Source: a virus. From it: a DNA stretch of 28,875 bases. The DNA is taken from positions 1-28,875 of the IMG/VR virus record IMGVR_UViG_3300044591_000714; one strand, 5' to 3'. The position numbers were made by a program, and so were the translations under genes. The notes under the pieces were generated by a model. The model searched no databases and was not told the origin of the DNA. It worked only from the letters and a program-made list of their open reading frames with translations. Position 1 is the stretch's first letter, and each line of letters starts with the position of its first letter. Positions 14,452-20,822 of this stretch are shown piece by piece.

Positions 14452-14695
14452 GTTCTTTACTCCATAGACAAACGTAGTTCTGGCGCAGCCGCGCCATGTC
14501 AGATTGAAAGATCTTCTGTAGCTCGGACAGCCGACCGCCCGACGCCTTCAACTCGACGAACCATGTCTGGCCGTCGGGCAGACAGACGACGCGGTCGGCC
14601 ACGCCTCGATGCGCCGGGCTGGTGAACTTGTACGCTACGCCGCCAAAAGCTTTGACCTTGGCGACGAAGTGCTTCTCGATGGTTGACTCTCTCAT
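14417..14695 (-). CDS. VRR-NUC domain nuclease (PD-(D/E)XK)
   Basis: 92 residues. The start at 14695 ([10 protein letters not shown]) is chosen because it overlaps the upstream stop as ATGA; an earlier ATG five codons upstream is less likely. Motifs of the VRR-NUC family: [18 protein letters not shown], then [30 protein letters not shown]. The Asp of GVADR, the E-x-K of VELK and the Gln of ELQ form the PD-(D/E)XK core. Stand-alone VRR-NUC proteins are typical of phages and are structure-specific endonucleases on branched or Holliday-like DNA. Encoded beside an SNF2-like helicase, it probably serves replication or recombination intermediates. Confidence 0.9.
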   Translation of the reverse strand: MRESTIEKHFVAKVKAFGGVAYKFTSPAHRGVADRVVCLPDGQTWFVELKASGGRLSELQKIFQSDMARLRQNYVCLWSKEHVNEWIKERSA

Positions 14696-15024
14696 TTTCT
14701 GTTGGGGCACTTTCTGCCTTGGTCACAGTCGTGGTTGCATGGCGGGCAAGCGAACTGAGGCCAGTCGTCGAACAGTGGCATGGGATCTTGTTCCCTTGCC
14801 GCTGCAATGGCGGCTCTAGCTTCACCCAAGCCGCGAACATCATCAGACGACGTTGGGCCAAAATTGTCCACCATGACAATGAGAGCGCCCAGCAGTTGCG
14901 CGTTTACTGCCTCCAGGCGGCGCAGTTCGGCAGCGGCTTTGCCGACATCGGCATTGATGCCGCGATATCCAAGCAGCGCGTCCAATGCCGCAGCCAGCCG
15001 CTGGGCTTCGGTTTGTTCAGTCAT
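14692..15024 (-). CDS. Hypothetical protein with C-terminal Cys-rich tail
   Basis: 110 residues from ATG 15024 (GGAGACC upstream); a longer start would overlap the neighbouring gene heavily. The N-terminal two thirds is helical ([41 protein letters not shown]). The tail carries a compact Cys cluster ([20 protein letters not shown]) with C-x2-C, C and C spacing that could bind one zinc ion. I know similar helical small proteins from phage early operons, without assigned function. Overlaps the nuclease start by 4 bases. Confidence 0.65.
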   Translation of the reverse strand: MTEQTEAQRLAAALDALLGYRGINADVGKAAAELRRLEAVNAQLLGALIVMVDNFGPTSSDDVRGLGEARAAIAAAREQDPMPLFDDWPQFACPPCNHDCDQGRKCPNRK

Positions 15025-15184
15025 GATTGGTCTCCAAAACAAATGGCCCCTGCCACTCACCTATTTCAGTCACAACTCCGTGCCTGTCTCTTTTTACGAC
15101 GCGGCTTTGATAGCCGTCAGGGACATCCCGGCGTTCAAGCTCGACAGTCCCCAAAAGGTCTTTGATATTGATTAGCTCATCCAT
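15017..15184 (-). CDS. Small hypothetical protein
   Basis: 55 residues, [24 protein letters not shown] then a basic beta-like stretch ([26 protein letters not shown]). ATG 15184 has an AAGGAG-type site (TTAAGGAGCAATC). It overlaps the start of the downstream gene by 8 bases. The stretch [16 protein letters not shown] resembles short beta-hairpin repeats. No function recognised. Confidence 0.6.
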   Translation of the reverse strand: MDELINIKDLLGTVELERRDVPDGYQSRVVKRDRHGVVTEIGEWQGPFVLETNHD

Positions 15185-15255
15185 GATTGCTCCTTAATTG
15201 GCGGCTGGCCGGGGCGGTCAAGCGGGTTAGGAAAGGGCGGGAACGGCCAAGTCAT
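15172..15255 (-). CDS. Proline-rich 27-residue micro-protein
   Basis: ATG 15255 overlaps the stop of the first operon gene (ATGA). The product begins MTWPFPPFPNPLDRPGQPPIKE and ends at TAA 15172-15174. Micro-genes beginning MTWPFPP are something I recall from small-gene clusters of related phages. The next gene's ribosome site (AAGGAG) is embedded in its 3' end, so it may serve translational coupling, a peptide function, or both. Confidence 0.45.
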   Translation of the reverse strand: MTWPFPPFPNPLDRPGQPPIKEQSWMS

Positions 15256-15416
15256 GCGATCACCTCTTGCAGTGCAGCAATCAGTTCTTGCGCCTGCTTT
15301 TTGGTCAGCACAGTGCTGGCGCGGCCGCGCTCAATGCTGATGGTTAGCCACACGGCGTCTCCGTGCTCGTCTACCAAAATAGCTTCGGCGGGCAGTGTGC
15401 GGATGTAGTGTTCCAT
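15252..15416 (-). CDS. Small hypothetical protein, first gene of the left minus-strand operon
   Basis: 54 residues from ATG 15416 with GGAG six bases upstream; a longer frame upstream would run through the promoter. Sequence MEHYIRTLPAEAILVDEHGD then AVWLTISIERGRASTVLTKKQAQELIAAL. It reads as a small beta sheet followed by a helix, like a one-domain regulator or inhibitor. The promoter at 15441-15475 would start transcription about 25 bases upstream. No family recognised. Confidence 0.65.
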   Translation of the reverse strand: MEHYIRTLPAEAILVDEHGDAVWLTISIERGRASTVLTKKQAQELIAALQEVIA

Positions 15417-15440
15417 AGTGGACTCCAGTTGATTGATTGG

Positions 15441-15503
15441 GCCGCCATCATAGCGGGTCAAAAACTTTTGTGCAACTACTTTTTTTCGTGCTATGATGAC
15501 GGC
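15441..15503. promoter_or_regulatory. Back-to-back divergent promoters on a 14-bp inverted repeat
   Basis: Arms GCCGCCATCATAGC (15441-15454) and GCTATGATGACGGC (15490-15503) are inverted copies matching at 13 of 14 positions. Each arm contains a -10 TATGAT: 15492-15497 on the plus strand, 15447-15452 read on the minus strand. The minus -35 is TTGCAC (15475-15470) with 17-base spacing; the plus -35 is TTGTGC (15468-15473) with 18-base spacing. The two -35 boxes overlap in the centre, so simultaneous RNA polymerase binding seems impossible. These would drive the helicase operon leftward and the replication operon rightward. The symmetric arms could also bind a shared regulator. Confidence 0.65.
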
Positions 15504-15525
15504 TCAACAACTACAGGAGAGTTCA

Positions 15526-16632
15526 GTGCAACACTCAAATATAGTCGGCGGTAGCACCGCCAAGCGCGTCATCTCGTGCCCTGGCTCTGTGAAGCTGGTG
15601 CAGAAGATGCCCCCGCAGCCGTCCAGCGTCCACGCTGATCGCGGCACCATGCTGCATGACGTCATTAGCCGCATCTTGCTCGACCAAGGAGTCGTCATCG
15701 GCCAGTACAAGCACAAGGATCAACTACTGACACAGGAGCTATACGATGAGAAGATTACGCCTGCCCTGGACGCGCTCGACGAGATCGATCCCAACGGTAA
15801 CCTGGTATACGAGGTGGAGACACGCGTTGGTTTCGGCGATCTTCTGCCTGGAGTGTTTGGTAGCACTGATCTTGTTGGGCGCATTGGCAATCGTGCTCTT
15901 GTATTGGATTGGAAATTTGGCGACGGCGTGGTGGTGGATGCTGTTGATAATGCTCAGTTAATGTTCTACGCCGCAGCGGCCATGCGTACCGAGGAGTTGC
16001 AGTGGGCGTTTGACGGCGCTGACGAGATTGAGTGCGTCATCGTGCAGCCGCCTGTCGTGCGGCGCTGGGTGACGAACGTGGGCCGCATCAAGCAGTTCGA
16101 GCATGAGCTGGTGTCTGCGGTCAAGACCGCGCTGCAAGACGACGCGCCTCTGGCGCAGGGCGACCACTGCCGCTGGTGCGCGGCCAAGCCGATCTGCCCG
16201 CAGATGACCGGCGCTGTTGATCGTGCGATCAAGCAGCAGATTATCAACATGGATGTTGACACGTTGGCAAAGCATCTGCATACTGCCGACCTCTTGGAAG
16301 ACTGGATTAAAGATTTGCGTGCGCTTGCTTTTGGGCTGCTTGAGAAGGGCGCTGATGTGCCTGGCTACAAGATAGTCCAGAAGCAAGCGCGGCGGCAATG
16401 GACCGACGAGCTGGCCGCCATCAAATGGCTGGACAGCCAAGGTGTCAACCCTTTTAAAGGTGAGACTATTTCTCCAGCACAAGCGGAGAAAGAGCTCAAA
16501 AAGAGCAAGGTGGCGCTGCCCGACTTACTTGTCGTGGCAGTGTCGTCGGGCACGACGCTCGCCCCGGTGGATGATCCCCGGCCAGCGGTGCAGTCGTTCA
16601 TCGGGCTGTCAAAGGCCCTTTCTAAACTCTGA
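15526..16632 (+). CDS. DUF2800-type PD-(D/E)XK nuclease with Cas4/AddB-like Fe-S cysteines
   Basis: 368 residues. The start is the GTG at 15526, preceded by AGGAGA five bases upstream; the earlier ATG at 15493 lies inside the -10 box. Nuclease motifs of the RecB/Cas4 type: His44 in GTMLHDV, Asp115 in FGSTDLVGRI, and Asp128-x-Lys130 in LVLDWKFGDG, followed by NAQLMFYA. Cys18 (RVISCPGS) plus Cys215, Cys218 and Cys224 in HCRWCAAKPICP have the spacing of a four-Cys iron-sulphur cluster. DUF2800 proteins regularly precede a DUF2815/ssDNA-binding gene and a family A polymerase, exactly as here. Likely role: exonuclease in recombination-dependent replication. Confidence 0.88.
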   Translation: MQHSNIVGGSTAKRVISCPGSVKLVQKMPPQPSSVHADRGTMLHDVISRILLDQGVVIGQYKHKDQLLTQELYDEKITPALDALDEIDPNGNLVYEVETRVGFGDLLPGVFGSTDLVGRIGNRALVLDWKFGDGVVVDAVDNAQLMFYAAAAMRTEELQWAFDGADEIECVIVQPPVVRRWVTNVGRIKQFEHELVSAVKTALQDDAPLAQGDHCRWCAAKPICPQMTGAVDRAIKQQIINMDVDTLAKHLHTADLLEDWIKDLRALAFGLLEKGADVPGYKIVQKQARRQWTDELAAIKWLDSQGVNPFKGETISPAQAEKELKKSKVALPDLLVVAVSSGTTLAPVDDPRPAVQSFIGLSKALSKL

Positions 16633-16641
16633 AAGAAAGTT

Positions 16642-17277
16642 ATGTCAAATCTCGTAAAGTTCTCTGGCGCTAACCTGCCTTCCGTCACTTCCCTCTCGAC
16701 CGCGCTGCGCTCCATCGCCACCGATGTCAGTGCCGTGTCTACGTCCATCATCAAGATGGACCGGACCGGGCACTGGGTCTTCGGCGCTGACCAGACCGAG
16801 GCTGAGTCGGATGCAACTTGGGCGGTCAACCCCTTCAGCTTCGTCCACGGCTTCATCGCTTGGGGCGACGGCGAGGTGTTGGCTGAGAAGCTGGTGTCTG
16901 TCACCGAGCCTCTGCCTGAGCTGGAAGCAGCGCCCCCCGGCGCGAAGAAGGGTTGGGAGCCGCAGACGGGCCTGAGCCTGAAGTGCATTTCTGGCGAAGA
17001 CGCCGGCATGGAAGCGCGGTTCACGACCACCTCGGTCGGTGGCCGCAAGGCCGTGCAGGCTCTGGCTGTTGCCATCGCCACGCAAGTGGAAAAGGACCAG
17101 TCCAAGCCCGTGCCTGTCGTGAAGCTGGGCAAGGACCACTACACCCATAAGAGCTACGGTCGTATCTATACGCCCGTGTTCGAGGTGGTGGAGTGGGTCA
17201 GCATGGACGGCGAGGCTGAGGCCGCGCCTGAAGCTGAGGCAGCGCCTGCTGCTGGCCGTCGTCGTCGTGCGGCCTAA
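16642..17277 (+). CDS. Probable ssDNA-binding protein of the replication module
   Basis: 211 residues, MSNLVKFSGANLPSVTSLSTALRSI at the start, a central beta-rich region (TGHWVFGADQTE, WAVNPFSFVHGFIAWGDGEVLAEKLVSV, GWEPQTGLSLKCISGEDAGMEARFTTTSVGGRKAVQ) and HYTHKSYGRIYTPVFEVVEWV. It ends in an acidic Glu/Ala-rich tail closed by RRRRAA. The position between a DUF2800 nuclease and the polymerase is that of DUF2815-type single-strand binding proteins, and beta core plus acidic tail fits an SSB plan. I cannot confirm the exact family by eye. Confidence 0.65.
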   Translation: MSNLVKFSGANLPSVTSLSTALRSIATDVSAVSTSIIKMDRTGHWVFGADQTEAESDATWAVNPFSFVHGFIAWGDGEVLAEKLVSVTEPLPELEAAPPGAKKGWEPQTGLSLKCISGEDAGMEARFTTTSVGGRKAVQALAVAIATQVEKDQSKPVPVVKLGKDHYTHKSYGRIYTPVFEVVEWVSMDGEAEAAPEAEAAPAAGRRRRAA

Positions 17278-17295
17278 TTGAGAATAGGGGGGAAA

Positions 17296-17402
17296 GCGGA
17301 TGCTGTGCCAGAGTCAGGTCTATTGGTGACATGACTATAGGTCGTCAAGGGCTGTCATGAGCAATGCTTGCCGATCCGTGAGTTCGAATCTCACCAGACG
17401 CA
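17296..17402 (+). ncRNA. tRNA-like element (degenerate or atypical tRNA) in the polymerase leader
   Basis: A textbook T-arm is present: GTGAG (17378-17382), TTCGAAT loop, CTCAC (17390-17394). It is followed by the 7-base acceptor-like strand CAGACGC (17395-17401) and a discriminator A. Upstream, GCGGATGCTG (17296-17305) can form an acceptor 5' strand as GCG/CGC plus CTG/CAG around an internal bulge. T17306 would be U8, and CCA...TGG (17308-17310 with 17324-17326) encloses a D-loop-like GAG...GG stretch. The middle does not give a clean anticodon arm (best helix TGAC/GTCA at 17332-17347), and no CCA is encoded. Probably a decayed or non-decoding tRNA-like RNA; a tRNA-derived attachment site is another possibility. 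Confidence 0.4.
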
Positions 17403-17423
17403 GCGAGTACCCCCGCCTTTTTT

Positions 17424-20222
17424 ATGATCCTCTGGATCGACTTCGAGACGCGCAGCCGGGTAGACCTCGGCAGCAAAGGCGTCTACAACTACGCGCAGGA
17501 CATGAGCACCGAAGTGCTGTGCATGTCCTACGCCTTCGACGACGGTGAGGTCGTCACATGGCTTCCAGGCCAGCCGTTACCCGACTTCACCGGGTGCACC
17601 ATCTACGCCCACAACGCGGCGTTTGAGCGCTTAATTTTTTGGTATGTGCTTCAGCAGAATTTCGCCTTAGAGCAGTTCTACTGCACCGCCACGCAGGCTA
17701 GGGCCAATTGCGCCCCTGGCAGCCTTGAGGACGTGGGGCGCTTTGCCAGTGCGTCCATGAAGAAGGACCACCGAGGGAGCCAGTTGATCCGGCTGCTGTC
17801 CATCCCCCAAGCTGATGGCACCTTCCGCGAGGACGCGGCGCTGATGGCTGAGATGATCGCCTATTGCGAGCAGGACGTGAGGGCCATGCGCGAGATCAGC
17901 AAGGCCATGCGGCCCCTAAGCGCTGAGGAGTTGGCTGACTATCACGTCAACGAGCGCATCAACGACCGTGGCGTGCTGGTGGACGTGCCGCTTGCCAAGG
18001 CAGCGATGCGCTACGCTCACGACGAGCTGGTTGAGATCGAGGAGCGCGTGGCTGAGCTGACCGACGGCGAGATCACCAGCGTACGCTCGCCCAAGATGCG
18101 CGAGTGGGTGCTTGAGCGCGTGGGCGACGAGGCCAAGAAGCTGATGCTGGTCAAGGACAAGTATTCAATTGACAAGACTGTGCGGGCCAACTTGCTCGCG
18201 ATGGAGAACCCCGATGAGATACCGCCCGCTGTCGCCGAGGTCATACAGTGCGCTGATGACCTCTGGGCGTCGTCAGTTGCGAAGTTCAGCCGCATGGCAG
18301 ACCTGGCAGACGACGAGGATTGCCGAGTCCGTGGCGCTTTTGTCTTCGCTGGGGGTGCCGCCACTGGTCGTGCATCGAGCTATGGACTCCAAGTGCATAA
18401 CTTCACTCGCAAGTGCGCTAAGGAACCTGACGCGGTACGAACATCTATGGTCAGAGGACATAACATTGTCCCTGCCTACGGAAAACGAGTCACAGATGTT
18501 CTACGGGGAATGCTCCGGCCCGCACTGATACCGGCTAAGGGAAAGCACTTCGTCGTCGCCGACTGGTCGGCCATCGAGGGCCGCGTCAACCCGTGGCTGT
18601 CAGGCAGCGCCTTTGGCGAGGCCAAGCTGGACGTGTTCAGGCGCAAGCTGGATCCCTACAAGGTCAACGCTGCTGCGACGTACAGCGTGGCCTATGAGGA
18701 GGTCACTGGCGAGCAGCGTCAGGTCGGCAAGGTGCAGGAGTTGGCTTGCTTTGCCGCTGAAACCAAGGTCTTGACTAGTAACGGAGTCAAGGCTATAGTG
18801 GACGTTCAATTAACTGATCTTTTGTGGGACGGCCAATCATGGGTGACGCATCAGGGGGTGATATGCAAGGGAGTTCGACCAACTATCAACGTGTGCGGAA
18901 TCGAAGTAACGCCGGATCATTTGATCAAAACAAAGGCAACTTGGACGCAGGCGCAGGAAATCGTTTCAAACAAACAGTTGCTGACCCAAGCGTTGGAAGT
19001 CGGTTCGGCTTCCTTACCGTATTGGGCGTTGAGTTTCACGATCAAGGCGCCTGCCGGATGCGGCTCGTTCGTGTTCAGTGTGATTGCGGCGCTGCGCCGC
19101 ACTTGGTCTACATCCATAACCTTCTCAAAGGCAAATCGACGCGGTGCAACGTATGCGCCAAAAAATCTGCTGGCTTCTGGCGAAAAGATTTTTACAAGTA
19201 TGCCGATGCCTGCCCAGATGACGAGCACCGCCGGCGCCTGCTCAACCGGCTATCTGCTTGCAAGAACCGATGCCACAACCCCAAGGATCGAGGCTATCCA
19301 AACTATGGTGGCAGGGGGATACATCTACATGAGCCCTGGCGCACTGACAAGGCGGCGTTCCTCCGCTACGTTGTCACGCTTGATGGATGGGATCAGCCGC
19401 ATCTGGAACTCGACCGTATTGACGTCAATAAGGGCTATGAGCCGGGCAATCTACGGTTCGTTACGCGGCAAGTCAATCAGGCTAACCAACGAAAAGTCCG
19501 AGACATGCAACGGTACATCACCGAACTTGAGGCCCGTGTACGACATCTTGAACAGCGGCTCGCGCAATCGGTTTACAGTGCTGAGTGACGCCGGTCCGTT
19601 GATCGCGCATAACTGCGGGTTTGCTGGAGGTGTCGGGGCATTTGCCGCAATGGGTAGAGTGTATGGAGTTCACTTTACTGAAGCTCAAGCAAGAAAAACT
19701 GTCGACGCCTGGCGCCGCGCTAATCCGTGGGCCGTGCCGTTTTGGCAAGACCTGGAGGAAGCGTACACCCGTGCGATGCGTAACAAGGGCCATGAGTTCA
19801 GCGCAGGCCGTGTGGCGTACCTCTTTGACGGTCAGCACCTGTGGTACGCGCTGCCCTCTGGGCGCGTGCTATGCTACCCCTACGCTCGGCTGGAAAGCGA
19901 TGGGGTGACTTACGCCAAAGCATCGTGGAAGCCAGCCGCAGACGCTACAGAGTGGCCTCGCGCCCGCCTCTGGAAGGGCCTGGCCTGCGAGAACATTACT
20001 CAAGCCGCAGCCAATGACATCCTACGCCACGCCTTGCGCCAGCTCGAAATGGAGGGCGAGCAAATTGTTTTGCACGTTCACGATGAGGCTGTGGCAGAGA
20101 CTGCCGACCCCATAGCAACTACAGAGCGCATGCGCCGCGTAATGACAACGCCGCCTGCGTGGGCGCAAGACCTGCCGCTCAACATCGAAATAAGCACTAT
20201 GTCTCGGTACGGCAAAGGCTGA
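17424..20222 (+). CDS. Family A DNA polymerase precursor interrupted by an intein
   Basis: 932-residue precursor; removing the 289-residue intein leaves 643 residues, a normal phage PolA length. The N-terminal 3'-5' exonuclease has Asp6-x-Glu8 (WIDFETRS), Asn64 (YAHNAAFE) and Tyr147..Asp151 (YCEQDV). Polymerase motif A is DWSAIEGRV (Asp380). Motif B is split by the intein: VQELA before and CGFAGGVGAF after. Motif C is HVHDEAV (Asp887 of the precursor). All key residues are present, so activity should need only splicing. The start matches the family N-terminus exactly, yet no ribosome site precedes it: CCCCGCCTTTTTT directly abuts the ATG, preceded by a tRNA-like structure. It replicates the phage genome, with the nuclease, SSB-like and primase-helicase genes around it. 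Confidence 0.93.
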   Translation: MILWIDFETRSRVDLGSKGVYNYAQDMSTEVLCMSYAFDDGEVVTWLPGQPLPDFTGCTIYAHNAAFERLIFWYVLQQNFALEQFYCTATQARANCAPGSLEDVGRFASASMKKDHRGSQLIRLLSIPQADGTFREDAALMAEMIAYCEQDVRAMREISKAMRPLSAEELADYHVNERINDRGVLVDVPLAKAAMRYAHDELVEIEERVAELTDGEITSVRSPKMREWVLERVGDEAKKLMLVKDKYSIDKTVRANLLAMENPDEIPPAVAEVIQCADDLWASSVAKFSRMADLADDEDCRVRGAFVFAGGAATGRASSYGLQVHNFTRKCAKEPDAVRTSMVRGHNIVPAYGKRVTDVLRGMLRPALIPAKGKHFVVADWSAIEGRVNPWLSGSAFGEAKLDVFRRKLDPYKVNAAATYSVAYEEVTGEQRQVGKVQELACFAAETKVLTSNGVKAIVDVQLTDLLWDGQSWVTHQGVICKGVRPTINVCGIEVTPDHLIKTKATWTQAQEIVSNKQLLTQALEVGSASLPYWALSFTIKAPAGCGSFVFSVIAALRRTWSTSITFSKANRRGATYAPKNLLASGEKIFTSMPMPAQMTSTAGACSTGYLLARTDATTPRIEAIQTMVAGGYIYMSPGALTRRRSSATLSRLMDGISRIWNSTVLTSIRAMSRAIYGSLRGKSIRLTNEKSETCNGTSPNLRPVYDILNSGSRNRFTVLSDAGPLIAHNCGFAGGVGAFAAMGRVYGVHFTEAQARKTVDAWRRANPWAVPFWQDLEEAYTRAMRNKGHEFSAGRVAYLFDGQHLWYALPSGRVLCYPYARLESDGVTYAKASWKPAADATEWPRARLWKGLACENITQAAANDILRHALRQLEMEGEQIVLHVHDEAVAETADPIATTERMRRVMTTPPAWAQDLPLNIEISTMSRYGKG
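18851..18865 (+). promoter_or_regulatory. Ribosome binding site and start for the overprinted HNH gene
   Basis: AGGGGG (18853-18858) lies 4 bases before the ATG at 18863. It is within the intein coding sequence and out of the polymerase frame. The longer GTG start at 18824 has no comparable site, so the ATG is preferred. This suggests direct internal initiation on the polymerase mRNA. Confidence 0.6.
18863..19588 (+). CDS. HNH homing endonuclease overprinted in another frame inside the intein
   Basis: 241 residues from the ATG at 18863 (strong AGGGGG site) to TGA at 19586-19588. Its frame is one base behind the polymerase/intein frame, and it lies wholly within the intein. After about 43 low-complexity residues comes the phage HNH N-terminal domain: VGSRFGFLTVLGVEF, VQCDCG and RCNVCAKK (C-x-C and C-x2-C, likely zinc). 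Then comes the HNH core: NRLSACKNRCHNPKDRGYPN, YGGRGIHLHEPW, LELDRIDVNKGYEPGNLRFVTR and NQANQRKV, and a C-terminal coiled coil (ITELEARVRHLEQRLA). It is the likely homing enzyme that spreads the intein or itself. Its N- and C-terminal ends are coded by the same bases as intein blocks B and F. Normally such enzymes are fused in frame. Confidence 0.85.
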   Translation: MQGSSTNYQRVRNRSNAGSFDQNKGNLDAGAGNRFKQTVADPSVGSRFGFLTVLGVEFHDQGACRMRLVRVQCDCGAAPHLVYIHNLLKGKSTRCNVCAKKSAGFWRKDFYKYADACPDDEHRRRLLNRLSACKNRCHNPKDRGYPNYGGRGIHLHEPWRTDKAAFLRYVVTLDGWDQPHLELDRIDVNKGYEPGNLRFVTRQVNQANQRKVRDMQRYITELEARVRHLEQRLAQSVYSAE

Positions 20223-20327
20223 TATGATCTCGACAAACACGGCTAGTCTGGAAGTCATGAGCCAGACGAAAAGCGAACCTCCCGCCTGCCGTCGTTTCTT
20301 TTCTCGGAGGAATTGCGAGGGGTTTAC

Positions 20328-20822
20328 ATGAACCAAGAACAGCTTAAAGAGCTGCTGCATTACTGTCCCGAAACGGGCGTGTTTACGCGGCGGAAAAATT
20401 TTGGGCGCCATAAAGCAGGCGTAATTGTCGGGACAAAGCCCGGCAGAACTTGTAAGTATGTAACGATATATGCGGGCGGAAAGCGATATGTGGCGCAGCG
20501 GTTAGCCTGGCTATACGTGCACGGTCAATGGCCGGACGATGATCTTGACCACATAAACCGCATAAAAACAGACAACAGAATTGCAAACTTAAGGCAAGTA
20601 ACGCGATCTCAAAACATGCAAAACGTGTTGCTGCACCAACACAACACGAGCGGGCACAAAGGCGTAAGTTGGGCTGAACAGCTAAAAAAATGGCGCGTGT
20701 ATTTGTACGTGCAATACAAACAAATCCACATAGGTGTTTTTGCAAATTTTGACGATGCAGTTGCAGCGTACCACGTAGCGGCGACGCAGTACCACACTCA
20801 CAACCCGGTCACACAAGCATGA
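20328..20822 (+). CDS. Free-standing HNH endonuclease with AP2 DNA-binding domain
   Basis: 164 residues from ATG 20328, preceded by GAGGGG five bases upstream; a TTG further upstream is discounted. An N-terminal half (LLHYCPETGVFTRRKNFGRH and KYVTIYAGGKRYVAQRLAWLYVHG) leads to the HNH core LDHINRIKTDNRIANLRQVT with RSQNMQN (about 75-101). An AP2-like domain follows (GHKGVSWAEQLKKWRVYLYV and IGVFANFDDAVAAYHVAA, about 109-150). This is the classic phage HNH-AP2 homing endonuclease. It is noticeably more A/T-rich than flanking genes, a sign of recent arrival. It sits between polymerase and primase genes and overlaps the latter as ATGA, so it rides on the replication operon. Confidence 0.9.
   Translation: MNQEQLKELLHYCPETGVFTRRKNFGRHKAGVIVGTKPGRTCKYVTIYAGGKRYVAQRLAWLYVHGQWPDDDLDHINRIKTDNRIANLRQVTRSQNMQNVLLHQHNTSGHKGVSWAEQLKKWRVYLYVQYKQIHIGVFANFDDAVAAYHVAATQYHTHNPVTQA

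Larger units (their letters stand above)
18747..19613 (+). mobile_element. Intein in DNA polymerase motif B (289 residues)
   Basis: The intein runs from Cys442 to Asn730 of the precursor. Block A is CFAAETKVLTSNG (nucleophile Cys1), block B is GIEVTPDHLI with the TxxH motif at intein residues 55-58, block F is VYDILNSGSRNRFTVLS, and block G ends LIAHN followed by Cys+1. All class 1 splicing residues are intact. Hint-type sequence is visible only in about the first 85 and last 30 residues, the size of a mini-intein. The roughly 170 residues between (for example STSITFSKANRRGATYAPKN) show no LAGLIDADG or HNH motif in this frame; that stretch is the +1 shadow of an HNH gene. Confidence 0.9.

Noticed and set aside
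17296-17402. Calling a normal functional tRNA
   Set aside because: Although the T-arm is perfect, the acceptor has an internal bulge, no regular 5-bp anticodon stem with a 7-base loop could be drawn, and no CCA is encoded; reported only as tRNA-like.
18747-19613. Group I intron or programmed frameshift instead of an intein
   Set aside because: The polymerase frame is continuous, and intein blocks A, B, F and G with all catalytic residues are present in that frame, so protein splicing explains it without RNA splicing or slippage.
17424-20222. Integrase or lysogeny genes anywhere in the window
   Set aside because: No tyrosine or serine recombinase, ParA/ParB or CI-like repressor motifs were found in the frames read; lysogeny cannot be claimed despite the LexA box.
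20257-20331. 24-codon frame (MSQTKSEPPACRRFF...) ending on the HNH-AP2 start
   Set aside because: Weak ribosome site and no conserved look. The ATGA overlap with the HNH start is suggestive of a leader peptide but not enough to call. The hairpin GTCTGG/CCAGAC at 20247-20268 overlaps it.
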